Source of the DNA: UBA1444 sp964521625
Lineage (GTDB): Bacteria > Bacillota > Negativicutes > UBA1444
NCBI GenBank assembly: GCA_964521625.1
Contig: CAZFSM010000005.1
Coordinates: forward strand, 62,001-126,000
DNA: 64,000 bases
Reading direction: 5' to 3'
The translations under genes and the position numbers were made by a program. This document shows, in pieces, positions 9,363-16,350 of this stretch (positions are counted from its first letter, which is position 1; the number at the start of each line of letters is the position of its first letter). The notes under the pieces were generated by a model. It had not been told where the DNA came from. It did no database searches and saw only the letters and a list, made by a program, of their open reading frames with translations.

Positions 9363-9457
9363 GTGCTTTTTTACTGTTGTATCGGCAGATAAACTGAAAA
9401 CTGGCAGCCCTTGCCGAGTTCGCTGTGTGCTTCGACAAAGCCGCCATGAATTTCAAT
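9251..9457. repeat. Direct repeat, left copy (ATPase 3' end plus kinase 3' end)
   Basis: This segment aligns without gaps to 10643-10849 (offset 1392). The first 60 bases differ at 8 positions, the block 9307-9376 is identical, and the kinase-tail part has diverged. It contains the last 37 codons of the ATPase and, on the minus strand, the last 28 codons of a histidine kinase. The two copies bracket the TRAP binding-protein gene. Confidence 0.9.
9371..9457 (-). pseudogene. 3' remnant of a second sensor histidine kinase
   Basis: Minus-strand codons read IEIHGGFVEAHSELGKG then CQFSVYLPIQQ and a stop. This matches the last 28 residues of the intact kinase at 10763 (IEIHGGFVEVQSEIGQG, SQFSVYLPIQQ) with several substitutions and no indels. 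Homology stops abruptly at 9457, so the remaining roughly 340 codons are gone. It is the tail of a former paralogous or allelic kinase. Confidence 0.85.
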
Positions 9458-9504
9458 TGAAGACCAATCGTCATTTCTGCAATAAGTTGAAGGAGAAAAT
9501 TATA

Positions 9505-10587
9505 ATGGATCCAGAAAAGAAAGATAACGCGGAAACAAACGGCTTATCACGCCGGGATTTTTTGAAAGGAGCTGTACTCGGTGCCGCAGGTTTAGCGGTT
9601 GGAATTACACCTAGCATTGGACAAAGAAATTTTTCGCCGACTGCTTCTGCCGCCAATAAACCTGTTGAACTTGTATTTCACGAAATCGATAACCATAACG
9701 TCATGATCAGTAACTTCTGGATTAACGAAGTTGAACGGAGATGCCAAGGGAAAGTCCATTTTACCAAATATGTTGGTAAAGAATTGCCAAAAGGTCTCGA
9801 AGTCGATGCCTTCCGTGTTTCCTCTGCCGCAGGCGGCAAATTCTTGCTTATGGATTTGATTCAGATGCCTTTCTTAACCAAAAACTCGACTGACGGTACC
9901 CGGATACTATCACAGCTGTATGAAGAATTTGAGGAATTTCGTCAAGAATTTAGTGAGTTTAAAATTTGTGGATTAGGAACTGGATCGACTATGGGGCTAT
10001 TTACTAGTAAGCGAGCTGGGCCGATAAAAAAACCGATGGACCTAAAGGGCATGCGTGTCAGATCGGTGTTGCCTTTTGATGCATGTCTTGTCGCAATCGG
10101 CGCAGAACCGGTCCACGTCAATTATCACGAGCTTAAACAGGATATGATAAATGGCAAGATGGATGCTGCAGTGGTGGGGATGCTCCCCGCACAGGTGTTC
10201 AATTTATGCGAGGAAGTAGCACCGTACTGCATGTTAGATGCTGAGAGAAATATATCAACCCATGGAATGCGTTTGGCTATGAAATGGGAATCGTGGCACA
10301 AGCTGCCTGCGGATGCCCGAAAGGCAATAGACGAATTAGGCCCAGTGGGAGGAACTTGCTGGGTTGCGAGTCATTGGGGATCTGAGTATGATAGAAGTCT
10401 CGCGGAAGGTGCATTAAAGTACGTTCGTGAGGTAGCCCAGGTAAGCATGTGGGATCCTGCCGATGTCACGGACTGTATATGTCAAATGCAACCGGGAATA
10501 GATTTAAGGATACAAATTGCAGAGGATCGCGGCTTACCCGGCAGGAAAGTGTACGAACGCATGTTAGAGTTAGCGAAGATTTATTAA
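9505..10587 (+). CDS. TRAP transporter solute-binding protein (DctP family), orphan, Tat-exported
   Basis: Product of 360 residues from ATG 9505, with AAGGAG 10 bases upstream; longer in-frame starts run back into the ATPase and are rejected. A twin-arginine signal (SRRDFLKG at residues 15-22, hydrophobic stretch, SASA) leads into a DctP-type domain (VELVFHEID..., FLTKNSTDGTRILSQ, KGMRVRS, MDAAVVGMLPAQVF). TRAP binding proteins capture carboxylates or related solutes, but no DctQ/DctM membrane genes are nearby. Base composition is visibly more AT-rich than the neighbours and it lies between direct repeats, so acquisition or rearrangement is likely. The ligand is unknown. Confidence 0.85.
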   Translation: MDPEKKDNAETNGLSRRDFLKGAVLGAAGLAVGITPSIGQRNFSPTASAANKPVELVFHEIDNHNVMISNFWINEVERRCQGKVHFTKYVGKELPKGLEVDAFRVSSAAGGKFLLMDLIQMPFLTKNSTDGTRILSQLYEEFEEFRQEFSEFKICGLGTGSTMGLFTSKRAGPIKKPMDLKGMRVRSVLPFDACLVAIGAEPVHVNYHELKQDMINGKMDAAVVGMLPAQVFNLCEEVAPYCMLDAERNISTHGMRLAMKWESWHKLPADARKAIDELGPVGGTCWVASHWGSEYDRSLAEGALKYVREVAQVSMWDPADVTDCICQMQPGIDLRIQIAEDRGLPGRKVYERMLELAKIY

Positions 10588-10598
10588 CCTATATAGTA

Positions 10599-10754
10599 AT
10601 GAAGTATTCAATTGTGATTTTGGCGATTGTCAGCCCCGCCATCATGGTCGTGACGCACGACGATATTATCATTCCACGGTTCAAACGTCTGTATCGTTTG
10701 CGTGACGGCGTGGCTCACGAAGAAGCGGGACAGGGGCTGCCATTCCCCGACTAA
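10599..10754 (+). pseudogene. Chimeric remnant: FtsX permease scrap fused to ATPase 3' end
   Basis: A 51-codon frame starts MKYSIVILAIVSPAI and continues MVVTHDDIIIPRFKR to the ATPase ending GLPFPD. Bases 10614-10645 match the permease gene at 8312-8343 at 30 of 32 positions; from 10643 on the sequence matches the ATPase from 9251. The join falls on a shared CCGCnATCAT, so a deletion at microhomology removed about 900 bp of a second permease-ATPase copy. No ribosome binding site is seen and it is probably not a functional protein. Confidence 0.85.
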
Positions 10755-10849
10755 GTGCTTTTTTACTGCTGTATCGGCAGATAAACTGAAAACTGACTGC
10801 CTTGACCTATTTCACTTTGAACTTCGACAAAACCACCATGGATTTCGAT
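10643..10849. repeat. Direct repeat, right copy
   Basis: Partner of 9251-9457. Here the kinase tail is part of the intact kinase gene and the ATPase tail is the remnant, the mirror of the left copy. Confidence 0.9.
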
Positions 10850-11866
10850 TAATTGCTTTACGATGGCGAGTCCGATACCGGACCCGCCGCTTTTTTTATC
10901 ACGGGCTTTGTCTGCGCGGTAAAAATGTTCGAAAATGTAGGGCAAATCTGCGGCGGCAATGCCGCAACCATTGTCATGGATCGTGATTTTCACCCAGTTC
11001 TTATGGCTGTGTGAAACAGTTTGACTGCTGATGCGGACTTCGCCATTTTCCGGCGTGTAGCGAATCGCATTGGTCAGCAGGTTGTACAATACCTGGCTGA
11101 TGCGGCGTGCGTCCAGTAGCAGAGTGGGGACCGGCGTGACTTCCTCCTTCAGGGATACATTCCGCTCAAATGCCAGCGGTTCCAGCATGCTGATAGCCCG
11201 GTGAACCAATAGATTGACGTCCGTTGCGGTTTTTTCCAGGCGTAGCTGGCCGGCTTCGGCCAGCGACAGGTCGCGCAGATCGGTGACAATCCGGCTCAGA
11301 TACTCGGTTTCTTCCCGCAGTGAATTCAGTGTTTCGTCGTTCTTGTCGACAACGCCTTCCAACATGCCTTCCAAATTGCCCTGAATAACCGTGAGCGGCG
11401 TCCGCAGTTCGTGCGCGACATCAGCGAGTAGCCGCCGTCGCAGCGAAACCTGTTCCTGCAGTGAGCACGACATTCGGTTAAAAACACCGGCCAGTTTGCC
11501 AACTTCGCTGCGCGTGTCGATGCTGACAGTTTGGCCGTATTTCCCCATCTCCACGGCAGCCAGGGCTTCAGCCAGTTTGCGGATCGGGACGGTGATGCTG
11601 CGGGCGAGCAGGTAGCTGGCCAACAGGCCGATGAGTAAAATGAAGCCGCCGACCCAGTAGAGGGAGCGGTGGATGTTATCCAAAAAAGCCTGTTCAGCTG
11701 ATCCCATCATCGGCATCATGCCCATGCCGCTACGTTGGGCAGCCAGATAGTTGCCAAAATGCAGGTCCATCTGGTGATTGGCCAAATACAGCAGCACGAC
11801 CACGGTGAGCAGGATCGAGAGAAACATCAGGCCGGTGATTCGTGCTGTGATGCTATGCATGGGCAT
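10763..11866 (-). CDS. Sensor histidine kinase with Met-rich periplasmic loop (CusS-like role)
   Basis: Product of about 367 residues from ATG 11866, overlapping the regulator stop by 14 bases (ATG 11860 is possible). Two membrane helices (residues 10-30 and 70-88) enclose a short loop holding MGMMPMMG (five Met at 48-54). HAMP, the phospho-acceptor H152 in DVAHELRTP, and the ATPase motifs NLLTNAIRYTP, DNGCGIA and GSGIGLAIVKQ follow. Met clusters bind Cu(I) or Ag(I), so periplasmic copper sensing is likely. It is translationally coupled to the OmpR-type regulator. Confidence 0.9.
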   Translation of the reverse strand: MPMHSITARITGLMFLSILLTVVVLLYLANHQMDLHFGNYLAAQRSGMGMMPMMGSAEQAFLDNIHRSLYWVGGFILLIGLLASYLLARSITVPIRKLAEALAAVEMGKYGQTVSIDTRSEVGKLAGVFNRMSCSLQEQVSLRRRLLADVAHELRTPLTVIQGNLEGMLEGVVDKNDETLNSLREETEYLSRIVTDLRDLSLAEAGQLRLEKTATDVNLLVHRAISMLEPLAFERNVSLKEEVTPVPTLLLDARRISQVLYNLLTNAIRYTPENGEVRISSQTVSHSHKNWVKITIHDNGCGIAAADLPYIFEHFYRADKARDKKSGGSGIGLAIVKQLIEIHGGFVEVQSEIGQGSQFSVYLPIQQ

Positions 11867-12548
11867 CACCGGAAAACTTGTAGCCGACGCCATATACGGT
11901 CTGGATGATACGCGGGTCCTTCGGGTTGTCGTCAATTTTACGCCGCAGATTTTTCACATGCGCGTCGATCGTGCGTTCATAGCCTTCAAAGGCAACGCCT
12001 TGCACCTGTTCCACCATTTGAAACCGGGTGAATACTTGGCCTGGCCGGCTGGCGAGCAGTTCGAAAATCTTGTATTCGGTCGGCGTCAGGTCAAGTGTGA
12101 CCCCGTCGGCGCTGACTGAATAACCGGCGGTGTCGACGCTGAATTTGCCAACCCGGAACGGTTCGGTTTTTTCCTGTGTTTTGCGGGTACGCCGCAGAAT
12201 CGCTTTCACGCGGGCCACGACTTCGCGTGGGCTGAACGGCTTCGACACATAGTCGTCGGCGCCGAGCTCCAGCCCGATCAGGCGGTCGGTTTCTTCGTCG
12301 CGGGCCGTCAACATCAAAATTGGCGTGTCGTTGTCCTTGCGGATCTGGCGACAGACATCCAGGCCGCTCACGCCTGGCAACATCAGGTCCAGCACCAGAA
12401 TGTCCGGTTTTTTCTCGCGGTACAACTGGAGGGCAGTGGTGCCGTCATGGGCCGTCAGTACCGAAAAGTCTTCCTTTTCAAAATAACTGCGCAATAATTT
12501 GGCGATTTTCGGATCATCGTCGACCAAGAGGACCGAGTGTTGCGGCAT
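11853..12548 (-). CDS. OmpR-family response regulator
   Basis: Product of 231 residues; ATG 12548 has GAGGTGAG upstream and is preferred over GTG 12557. The receiver domain has the acidic pocket DDD (10-12), phospho-acceptor D54 (VLDLMLPG), T in LMLTA and K in VSKPF. The winged-helix output domain ends with the recognition helix and wing (RTIDAHVKNLRRKI, GVGYKF). OmpR-type proteins bind 11-bp direct repeats. Three nearby promoters carry exactly such repeats (CTTCACA), making them its probable targets. Confidence 0.92.
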   Translation of the reverse strand: MPQHSVLLVDDDPKIAKLLRSYFEKEDFSVLTAHDGTTALQLYREKKPDILVLDLMLPGVSGLDVCRQIRKDNDTPILMLTARDEETDRLIGLELGADDYVSKPFSPREVVARVKAILRRTRKTQEKTEPFRVGKFSVDTAGYSVSADGVTLDLTPTEYKIFELLASRPGQVFTRFQMVEQVQGVAFEGYERTIDAHVKNLRRKIDDNPKDPRIIQTVYGVGYKFSGDAHA

Positions 12549-12628
12549 GAAGCTCACCTCGACATATTTTAAACTCGATTTGTTTTGTCTGGAGTGGTTG
12601 TAATAGTTTATTTCGACTCTTGTACAGG

Positions 12629-12656
12629 AAAGCCCTCTCGCATGGAGAGGGCTTTT
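12629..12656 (-). terminator. Hairpin terminator after the SHOCT gene
   Basis: Stem AAAGCCCTCTC / GAGAGGGCTTT around a five-base loop, just past the SHOCT stop codon; the minus-strand T-run is only three bases, and a TTTT follows on the plus strand. Confidence 0.7.
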
Positions 12657-12665
12657 GTGCGTCGC

Positions 12666-12902
12666 TTAGGCCAAGTCTTGCTTTAGTTGCTGATATTCAT
12701 CGCGATTGATTTCACCTTTGGCAAATCGCTGTTTCAAAAGTTCCAGCGAAGCCGGAGTGCTATCGTCACGTTTGCCAGGGAATACTGCCCTGAACATCCA
12801 GATTGCAGCCAATACGATCAACCCTACGAATGCCAGATGGACAACTATCCCGATACCCATACCAAGCCATCCCGGCGGTCCGCCAAATCCATACATCATC
12901 AT
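12666..12902 (-). CDS. Small membrane protein with SHOCT domain
   Basis: Product of 78 residues; AAGGAGG lies 9 bases before ATG 12902. It has a Met/Gly-rich start (MMMYGFGGPPGWLGMG), one membrane helix (IVVHLAFVGLIVLAAIWMF) and a C-terminal SHOCT helix pair (ASLELLKQRFAKGEI, DEYQQLKQDL). SHOCT proteins of this size often accompany copper and envelope-stress genes; the precise job is not known. The promoter has four phased CTTCACA-type repeats, so it is a likely member of the local regulator's regulon. Confidence 0.85.
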   Translation of the reverse strand: MMMYGFGGPPGWLGMGIGIVVHLAFVGLIVLAAIWMFRAVFPGKRDDSTPASLELLKQRFAKGEINRDEYQQLKQDLA

Positions 12903-12932
12903 GTCCGTCGACCTCCTTCCTTATCTGTTTCC

Positions 12933-12987
12933 AGTATAGCGCGAGAGTGTGAAGGACTGATGAAGGGATTGTGAAGAACTTATGATA
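12933..12987 (-). promoter_or_regulatory. Phased-repeat promoter of the SHOCT gene
   Basis: Plus-strand TGTGAAG (12948), GATGAAG (12959), TGTGAAG (12970) and TATGATA (12981) repeat every 11 bp. On the minus strand the last CTTCACA begins 16 bases before the -10 box TATACT (12938-12933). No -35 box is evident, as expected for an OmpR-type activated promoter. Confidence 0.75.
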
Positions 12988-13012
12988 AATAGGGTTAACT
13001 GAACGGAGTCTT

Positions 13013-14371
13013 CTATTTTGCGATGACCATAGTCATCATACCGCCATCTTCGTGGTCCAGGATGTGGCAGTGCAGCATCCAGTCGCCGGCATTTTTCATG
13101 ACAAAGGCTACATCGACATATTGGCCGGCCGGTACGTTCACCGTATCTTTCCACATTTCACGTGGTGGAAGTTGCCCGTTTAGTGAAACGACTTGAAAAT
13201 AGGCGCCGTGAATGTGCATCGGATGATCCATCCGGTGCATTCCCATGGTGTCTTTGTTGTGAAACCGAACTTTTACGACCTGGCCGACACTGACCGGTAA
13301 TGGATCAGTGTCCGGATATGACTTGCCATTGATGGTCCAGCGCATCATGCCGGCAGGTGCAGCGGGGGTTGACGGTCCGTGCCCCTGATGACCTCCCATC
13401 ATACCACCCATATTCATTGAAGAATTCAGTTCCAGCACAAAGTCCGGTTTCTTCGCGTCGATTCCGGCAAATGGCCGGGCCTTTGCGCGTTGAAACGGCG
13501 AGCTCACGATATCCGACTGCCCTTGTTTATAAAGAATTGGAACCAGTATGCCGAGTTCGCTGCGATTGCTCTGAATCGCATAGTTTTTGCCGAATTCGCC
13601 GGCAGCAGCCACCTCGGCATCCAGCCGTTCTCCCGGCGACAACGTCACAGTATCTGTTAGAAAATCATCGACCAGCGCGTGTCCATCGGTGTGGGTGACG
13701 CGGAAGCGATGACCACTGATGCGTAAGGTATGTACAGCCGCAGTGGAGGCGTTTATCAAGCGGATTTTATGCAACTCCCCGGCTTGAAACACCAGAGGCG
13801 CGATTGCCGAACCTGTTTTGCCGTTCACGGTTTCGATATTTCCGTAGCGTTCCATGTCGCCGCGTGCGGTGCCTGCCAGTCGGTTGCCGCTGGCATCCAG
13901 ATACCAATCGTCGAGAACCAATACATGGTCGCCGCTATATTGGCTGTCAGTGGCCGTTTTTACGATAAACGGCGCATATAGTCCCATATCGACCTGCGTG
14001 AGCACCGGCCGGAAATGTGAATGATACCAGTAGGTGCCAGCTTCGGTTGCTGTGAATTCATACTGGAACGAATCGCCGGGGGCGATGATCCGGCTGGGCC
14101 CGTCCTGATCATTGGGGACCCGGAGACCATGCCAGTGGATATTGGTCGTTACCGGCAACCGGCTCACGCCGGCGATGTTGACCCGTTCACCTTCTGCCAC
14201 AATAATCGGCAGGCCGGGGACCGTTCCGTTGTATGTCCAAACTTTTGTGGATAACCCGGGTTTGAGTTCCCAAGTGGTTTCCTGCAAATCCAGCGATATA
14301 TTCGCCGCCTGAACCGGTGCAAACCCGAAAAATAGTAACGCTACGACTATTTGCGTCCATCGCAGTAACAT
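13013..14371 (-). CDS. Multicopper oxidase (CueO/CopA-oxidase-like), exported
   Basis: Product of 452 residues; GAAGGAGGGG precedes ATG 14371, and the longer frame from 14428 is rejected. Signal peptide (LLRWTQIVVALLFFGFAPVQA), then three cupredoxin domains. All copper sites are present: HWHG, YWYHSHF, HPMHIHG and HCHILDHEDGGM. A Met/His insertion (MNMGGMMGGHQGHG) before the third domain resembles the Met-rich substrate region of CueO, which oxidises Cu(I) to Cu(II). In an otherwise anaerobic-looking gene set it probably protects during oxygen exposure. It ends 111 bases before the SHOCT start. Confidence 0.92.
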   Translation of the reverse strand: MLLRWTQIVVALLFFGFAPVQAANISLDLQETTWELKPGLSTKVWTYNGTVPGLPIIVAEGERVNIAGVSRLPVTTNIHWHGLRVPNDQDGPSRIIAPGDSFQYEFTATEAGTYWYHSHFRPVLTQVDMGLYAPFIVKTATDSQYSGDHVLVLDDWYLDASGNRLAGTARGDMERYGNIETVNGKTGSAIAPLVFQAGELHKIRLINASTAAVHTLRISGHRFRVTHTDGHALVDDFLTDTVTLSPGERLDAEVAAAGEFGKNYAIQSNRSELGILVPILYKQGQSDIVSSPFQRAKARPFAGIDAKKPDFVLELNSSMNMGGMMGGHQGHGPSTPAAPAGMMRWTINGKSYPDTDPLPVSVGQVVKVRFHNKDTMGMHRMDHPMHIHGAYFQVVSLNGQLPPREMWKDTVNVPAGQYVDVAFVMKNAGDWMLHCHILDHEDGGMMTMVIAK

Positions 14372-14543
14372 GGTTACCCCTCCTTCGCAGCAAGCGTTTC
14401 TTGCACTCATTGTAGCATAAAATAGCAAAACGGACGGAATGTTCTAACAATTAGCCGATCCGCTTGGCGCCGTAAAATCTCTGGACAAAGATACAGCACA
14501 AAGTTGCCCCATGACTATATTTCCCTTTCGGTTTTATCGATAA

Positions 14544-14576
14544 AAAGGCAGCCTTCCCGTGGGAAAAGCTGCCTTT
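14544..14576 (-). terminator. Terminator of the His/Pro-rich small gene
   Basis: Stem AAAGGCAGC / GCTGCCTTT with an inner TTCCC/GGGAA stem; on the minus strand it is followed by TTTTTAT, placed directly after the stop at 14592. Confidence 0.85.
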
Positions 14577-14591
14577 CAAACACTCCGGCGA

Positions 14592-14801
14592 TCAGTGATG
14601 ACCGGAGTGGGGATCGGTTCCGTCGTTGGGCGGATCAGTGGGGGGCGGTTGCGGTGTCGGCGCCTGATCCGGTTTGACCGGTGGTGTGGTCGGTGCGGTT
14701 GCGGCATAAACCGAAGTGATGCTTGGCAATAGTACCGCAGTGGTGACGGACAGAGCCAGTATTGTGGACAGGAATACGCGAGTCAATTTTTCGTTCATCA
14801 T
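14592..14801 (-). CDS. Small secreted Pro-rich protein with His tail
   Basis: Product of 69 residues from ATG 14801 (GAGGGA upstream). A signal peptide (LTRVFLSTILALSVTTAVLL, cleavage near VYA) leaves about 35 residues dominated by Pro, Thr and Asp and ending DPHSGHH. The terminal histidines could bind metal. Its promoter carries four phased CTTCACA repeats and it has its own terminator, so it is a single-gene unit of the putative copper regulon. No known family recognised. Confidence 0.75.
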   Translation of the reverse strand: MMNEKLTRVFLSTILALSVTTAVLLPSITSVYAATAPTTPPVKPDQAPTPQPPPTDPPNDGTDPHSGHH

Positions 14802-14859
14802 GTGTCCCTCTTTTCGATTTTTTATTTTTCGGTTCTATGCTTTGTTTAGCTTTGATTTG

Positions 14860-14914
14860 AGTATAGCGAAACAATGTGAAGATCCTGTGAAGGGACTGTG
14901 TAGAAGTTGTGTTG
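14860..14914 (-). promoter_or_regulatory. Phased-repeat regulatory region between divergent small genes
   Basis: TGTGAAG (14875), TGTGAAG (14886), TGTGTAG (14897) and TGTGTTG (14908) occur every 11 bp. For the minus-strand gene the last CTTCACA starts 16 bases before the -10 box TATACT (14865-14860). The same block lies directly upstream of the divergent promoter at 14912, so it may serve both genes. Confidence 0.8.
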
Positions 14915-14940
14915 TTTAAATCAGCTATCTAAGATATACT
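14912..14940 (+). promoter_or_regulatory. Sigma-A promoter of the Met-rich gene
   Basis: TTGTTT (14912-14917), 17-bp spacer, TATACT (14935-14940), adjoining the phased repeats on its upstream side. Confidence 0.6.
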
Positions 14941-15057
14941 GAAGGAAGATTCAGATAATTAATCCTTTGCAAGGAGTATAAAAGGTTGAATCTGATGTTT
15001 TGTGCGGTCTGCACGAGCATTTGCAGATTCGCACTAAAAAAGAAAGGGTGTTTATTG

Positions 15058-15564
15058 ATGTTGAAAAATTTTGGAATTGCCGGTCTGGTCTGCTTAATGA
15101 TGGTACTGGCTGTAAGTAGCGTATTTGCGGCGCCGGGCATGATGAGTGACGGAAAAACAATGGGCGATATGATGATGACCAAAGAACAGATGGCAGCCAT
15201 GACCCCGGAAGAAATGACTGCGATGTGCAAAACCCAGATGTCCATGATGATCAATAAAGAGACAATGGATAAGATGATGGCGATGATGAATGCAGACCAG
15301 ATGAAAACCATGATGGAAACCATGATGAGCGATAAAATGACAATGGATAAGATGATGACGATGGGAACCATGGATCAATGGATGGCGATGGACAAAGAAA
15401 AAATGATGATGATGATGGACAAGATGATGATTAACATGACGCCTGAGCAAATGGCGTCCATGATGGACAAAATGATGTCAATGATGACCAAGGAACAAAT
15501 GATGACAATGATGACAGACAACAAAAACTCAATGATGAAAAACAAAATGATGATGGGAAAATAA
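15058..15564 (+). CDS. Exported methionine-rich protein, probable Cu(I)/Ag(I) binder
   Basis: Product of 168 residues. ATG 15058 starts a clear signal peptide (MLKNFGIAGLVCLMMVLAV, cleavage after VFA, residue 24); the longer frame from 14986 is rejected. The mature part of about 144 residues contains 55 methionines, about 38 percent, in MxxM, MM and MMxM patterns spaced along a charged, helix-forming backbone (TKEQM, TPEEM, DKMM, ADQM). There is one Cys and no His. Met-only thioether sites bind Cu(I) and Ag(I). It stands between a copper oxidase region and a CsoR-type repressor. I do not recognise the family; similarity to Met-rich periplasmic metallochaperones is compositional only. Confidence 0.85.
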   Translation: MLKNFGIAGLVCLMMVLAVSSVFAAPGMMSDGKTMGDMMMTKEQMAAMTPEEMTAMCKTQMSMMINKETMDKMMAMMNADQMKTMMETMMSDKMTMDKMMTMGTMDQWMAMDKEKMMMMMDKMMINMTPEQMASMMDKMMSMMTKEQMMTMMTDNKNSMMKNKMMMGK

Positions 15565-15612
15565 GCTCTCCCAATTTCGAGCGAAATTGTTCATAGTATC
15601 CAACTCAACTGC

Positions 15613-15657
15613 AATAGCCCTTGGCGGTTTCTTAGTAGAACCTGCTGAGGGCTTTGT
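15613..15657 (+). terminator. Probable terminator after the Met-rich gene
   Basis: AGCCCT pairs with AGGGCT over an inner GGTTTC/GAACC stem, followed by TTGTTT; a weaker T-tract than usual. Confidence 0.5.
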
Positions 15658-15671
15658 TTATGATTATCCAC

Positions 15672-15701
15672 TTGATTATATCCCCCCCGGGGGGATATAA
15701 T
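15672..15701 (+). promoter_or_regulatory. Promoter overlapped by a 27-bp perfect palindrome (CsoR/RcnR-type operator)
   Basis: TTGATT (15672-15677) and TATAAT (15696-15701) are 18 bp apart. Positions 15675-15701 form a perfect inverted repeat: arm ATTATATCCCCCC, single central C, arm GGGGGGATATAAT. G/C-tract dyads are typical of CsoR/RcnR-family operators. Repressor bound here would cover the whole spacer. The gene for such a repressor follows 22 bases later. Confidence 0.85.
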
Positions 15702-15722
15702 CTTCTTGAGGAGATGAAGACT

Positions 15723-15995
15723 ATGGAACATCGTCACAACAATCAGAAACAGATTATCAATCGGTTGTCCAGAATCGAAGGGCATGTCCGGTCTGTAAAA
15801 AACATGGTCAACGAAGACCGAAATTGTTCGGAAGTTCTGCTGCAAATCGCCGCAATTCGTAAGGCGCTGGACAGTACCGCAAAAATCATATTTGCGGAGC
15901 ATCTCCAGCACTGCCTGGTCCATGCGATTCGTGAAGAAGAGAGTGAGCAGGCTTTGTGTGATTTCCAGAAAGCCCTTGATCACTACATTCGCTAA
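15723..15995 (+). CDS. Second CsoR/RcnR-family metal-responsive repressor
   Basis: Product of 90 residues. ATG 15723 lies 9 bases after GAGGAG; the longer frame would include the operator. DUF156 fold with C35, H60 and C64 in the copper-type positions plus H3 and H5 at the N-terminus, a feature of RcnR-like nickel/cobalt sensors and FrmR. Metal specificity is thus open: Cu(I), Ni/Co or a reactive aldehyde. It is distinct from the csoR at 3517 and is followed after 24 bases by a small membrane protein that it probably controls. Confidence 0.88.
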   Translation: MEHRHNNQKQIINRLSRIEGHVRSVKNMVNEDRNCSEVLLQIAAIRKALDSTAKIIFAEHLQHCLVHAIREEESEQALCDFQKALDHYIR

Positions 15996-16019
15996 AATAA
16001 TATCCAGGAGATGATTGCC

Positions 16020-16223
16020 ATGATTACATTCCTAGTGATGGCAGGATTATTCGGACTGCCCGCCGTTGCCCACGCACACTCGGGAACACTGCTGCAGGTG
16101 GCTTCCAACTTTTTGCCGCTGATTGCAGCATTTTTCTCCGCTTCCATTTTCACTTTTCGCCATCGAATCCAGCGTTTCGTTTCTTTCATTTTATCTAAAA
16201 CAAAAAGAAAGCATCATCGATAA
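16020..16223 (+). CDS. Small membrane protein co-transcribed with the second CsoR-type repressor
   Basis: Product of 67 residues from ATG 16020 (AGGAG 9 bases upstream). It has a signal-like segment (ITFLVMAGLFGLPAVAHA), then HSGTLLQVASNFLP and a second hydrophobic helix (LIAAFFSASIFTF), ending in a basic tail (RHRIQRF, KTKRKHHR). No family recognised. Position suggests a role in the metal response of its regulator. Confidence 0.7.
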   Translation: MITFLVMAGLFGLPAVAHAHSGTLLQVASNFLPLIAAFFSASIFTFRHRIQRFVSFILSKTKRKHHR

Positions 16224-16230
16224 CCAGTAG

Positions 16231-16267
16231 CAACCTCGGAGGCTCCTGCCACCGGGGTTGATTTTTG
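16231..16267 (+). terminator. Terminator after the small membrane gene
   Basis: CAACC-T-CGG pairs with CCG-G-GGTTG and is followed by ATTTTTG. Confidence 0.7.
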
Positions 16268-16350
16268 TTTGCCAATCTGGATCGTTTTGGTCATTGGGTT
16301 TGCTATCGCCAAATCTGTGTTGATTTTATCCTGTAAAAACCCCATCAGAT

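Noticed and set aside
9505..10587. Insertion sequence carrying the TRAP gene
   Set aside because: No transposase, terminal inverted repeats or short target duplication; the flanking direct repeats are gene fragments, which fits homologous recombination better.
15094..15450. A His-rich 118-codon frame opposite the Met-rich gene
   Set aside because: CAT histidine codons are just the reverse complement of ATG methionine codons.
15058..15564. Repeated ATGATG pattern as a simple DNA repeat or CRISPR-like array
   Set aside because: Spacing is irregular and follows a good reading frame with signal peptide; it is coding repetition. No CRISPR array is seen anywhere in the window.
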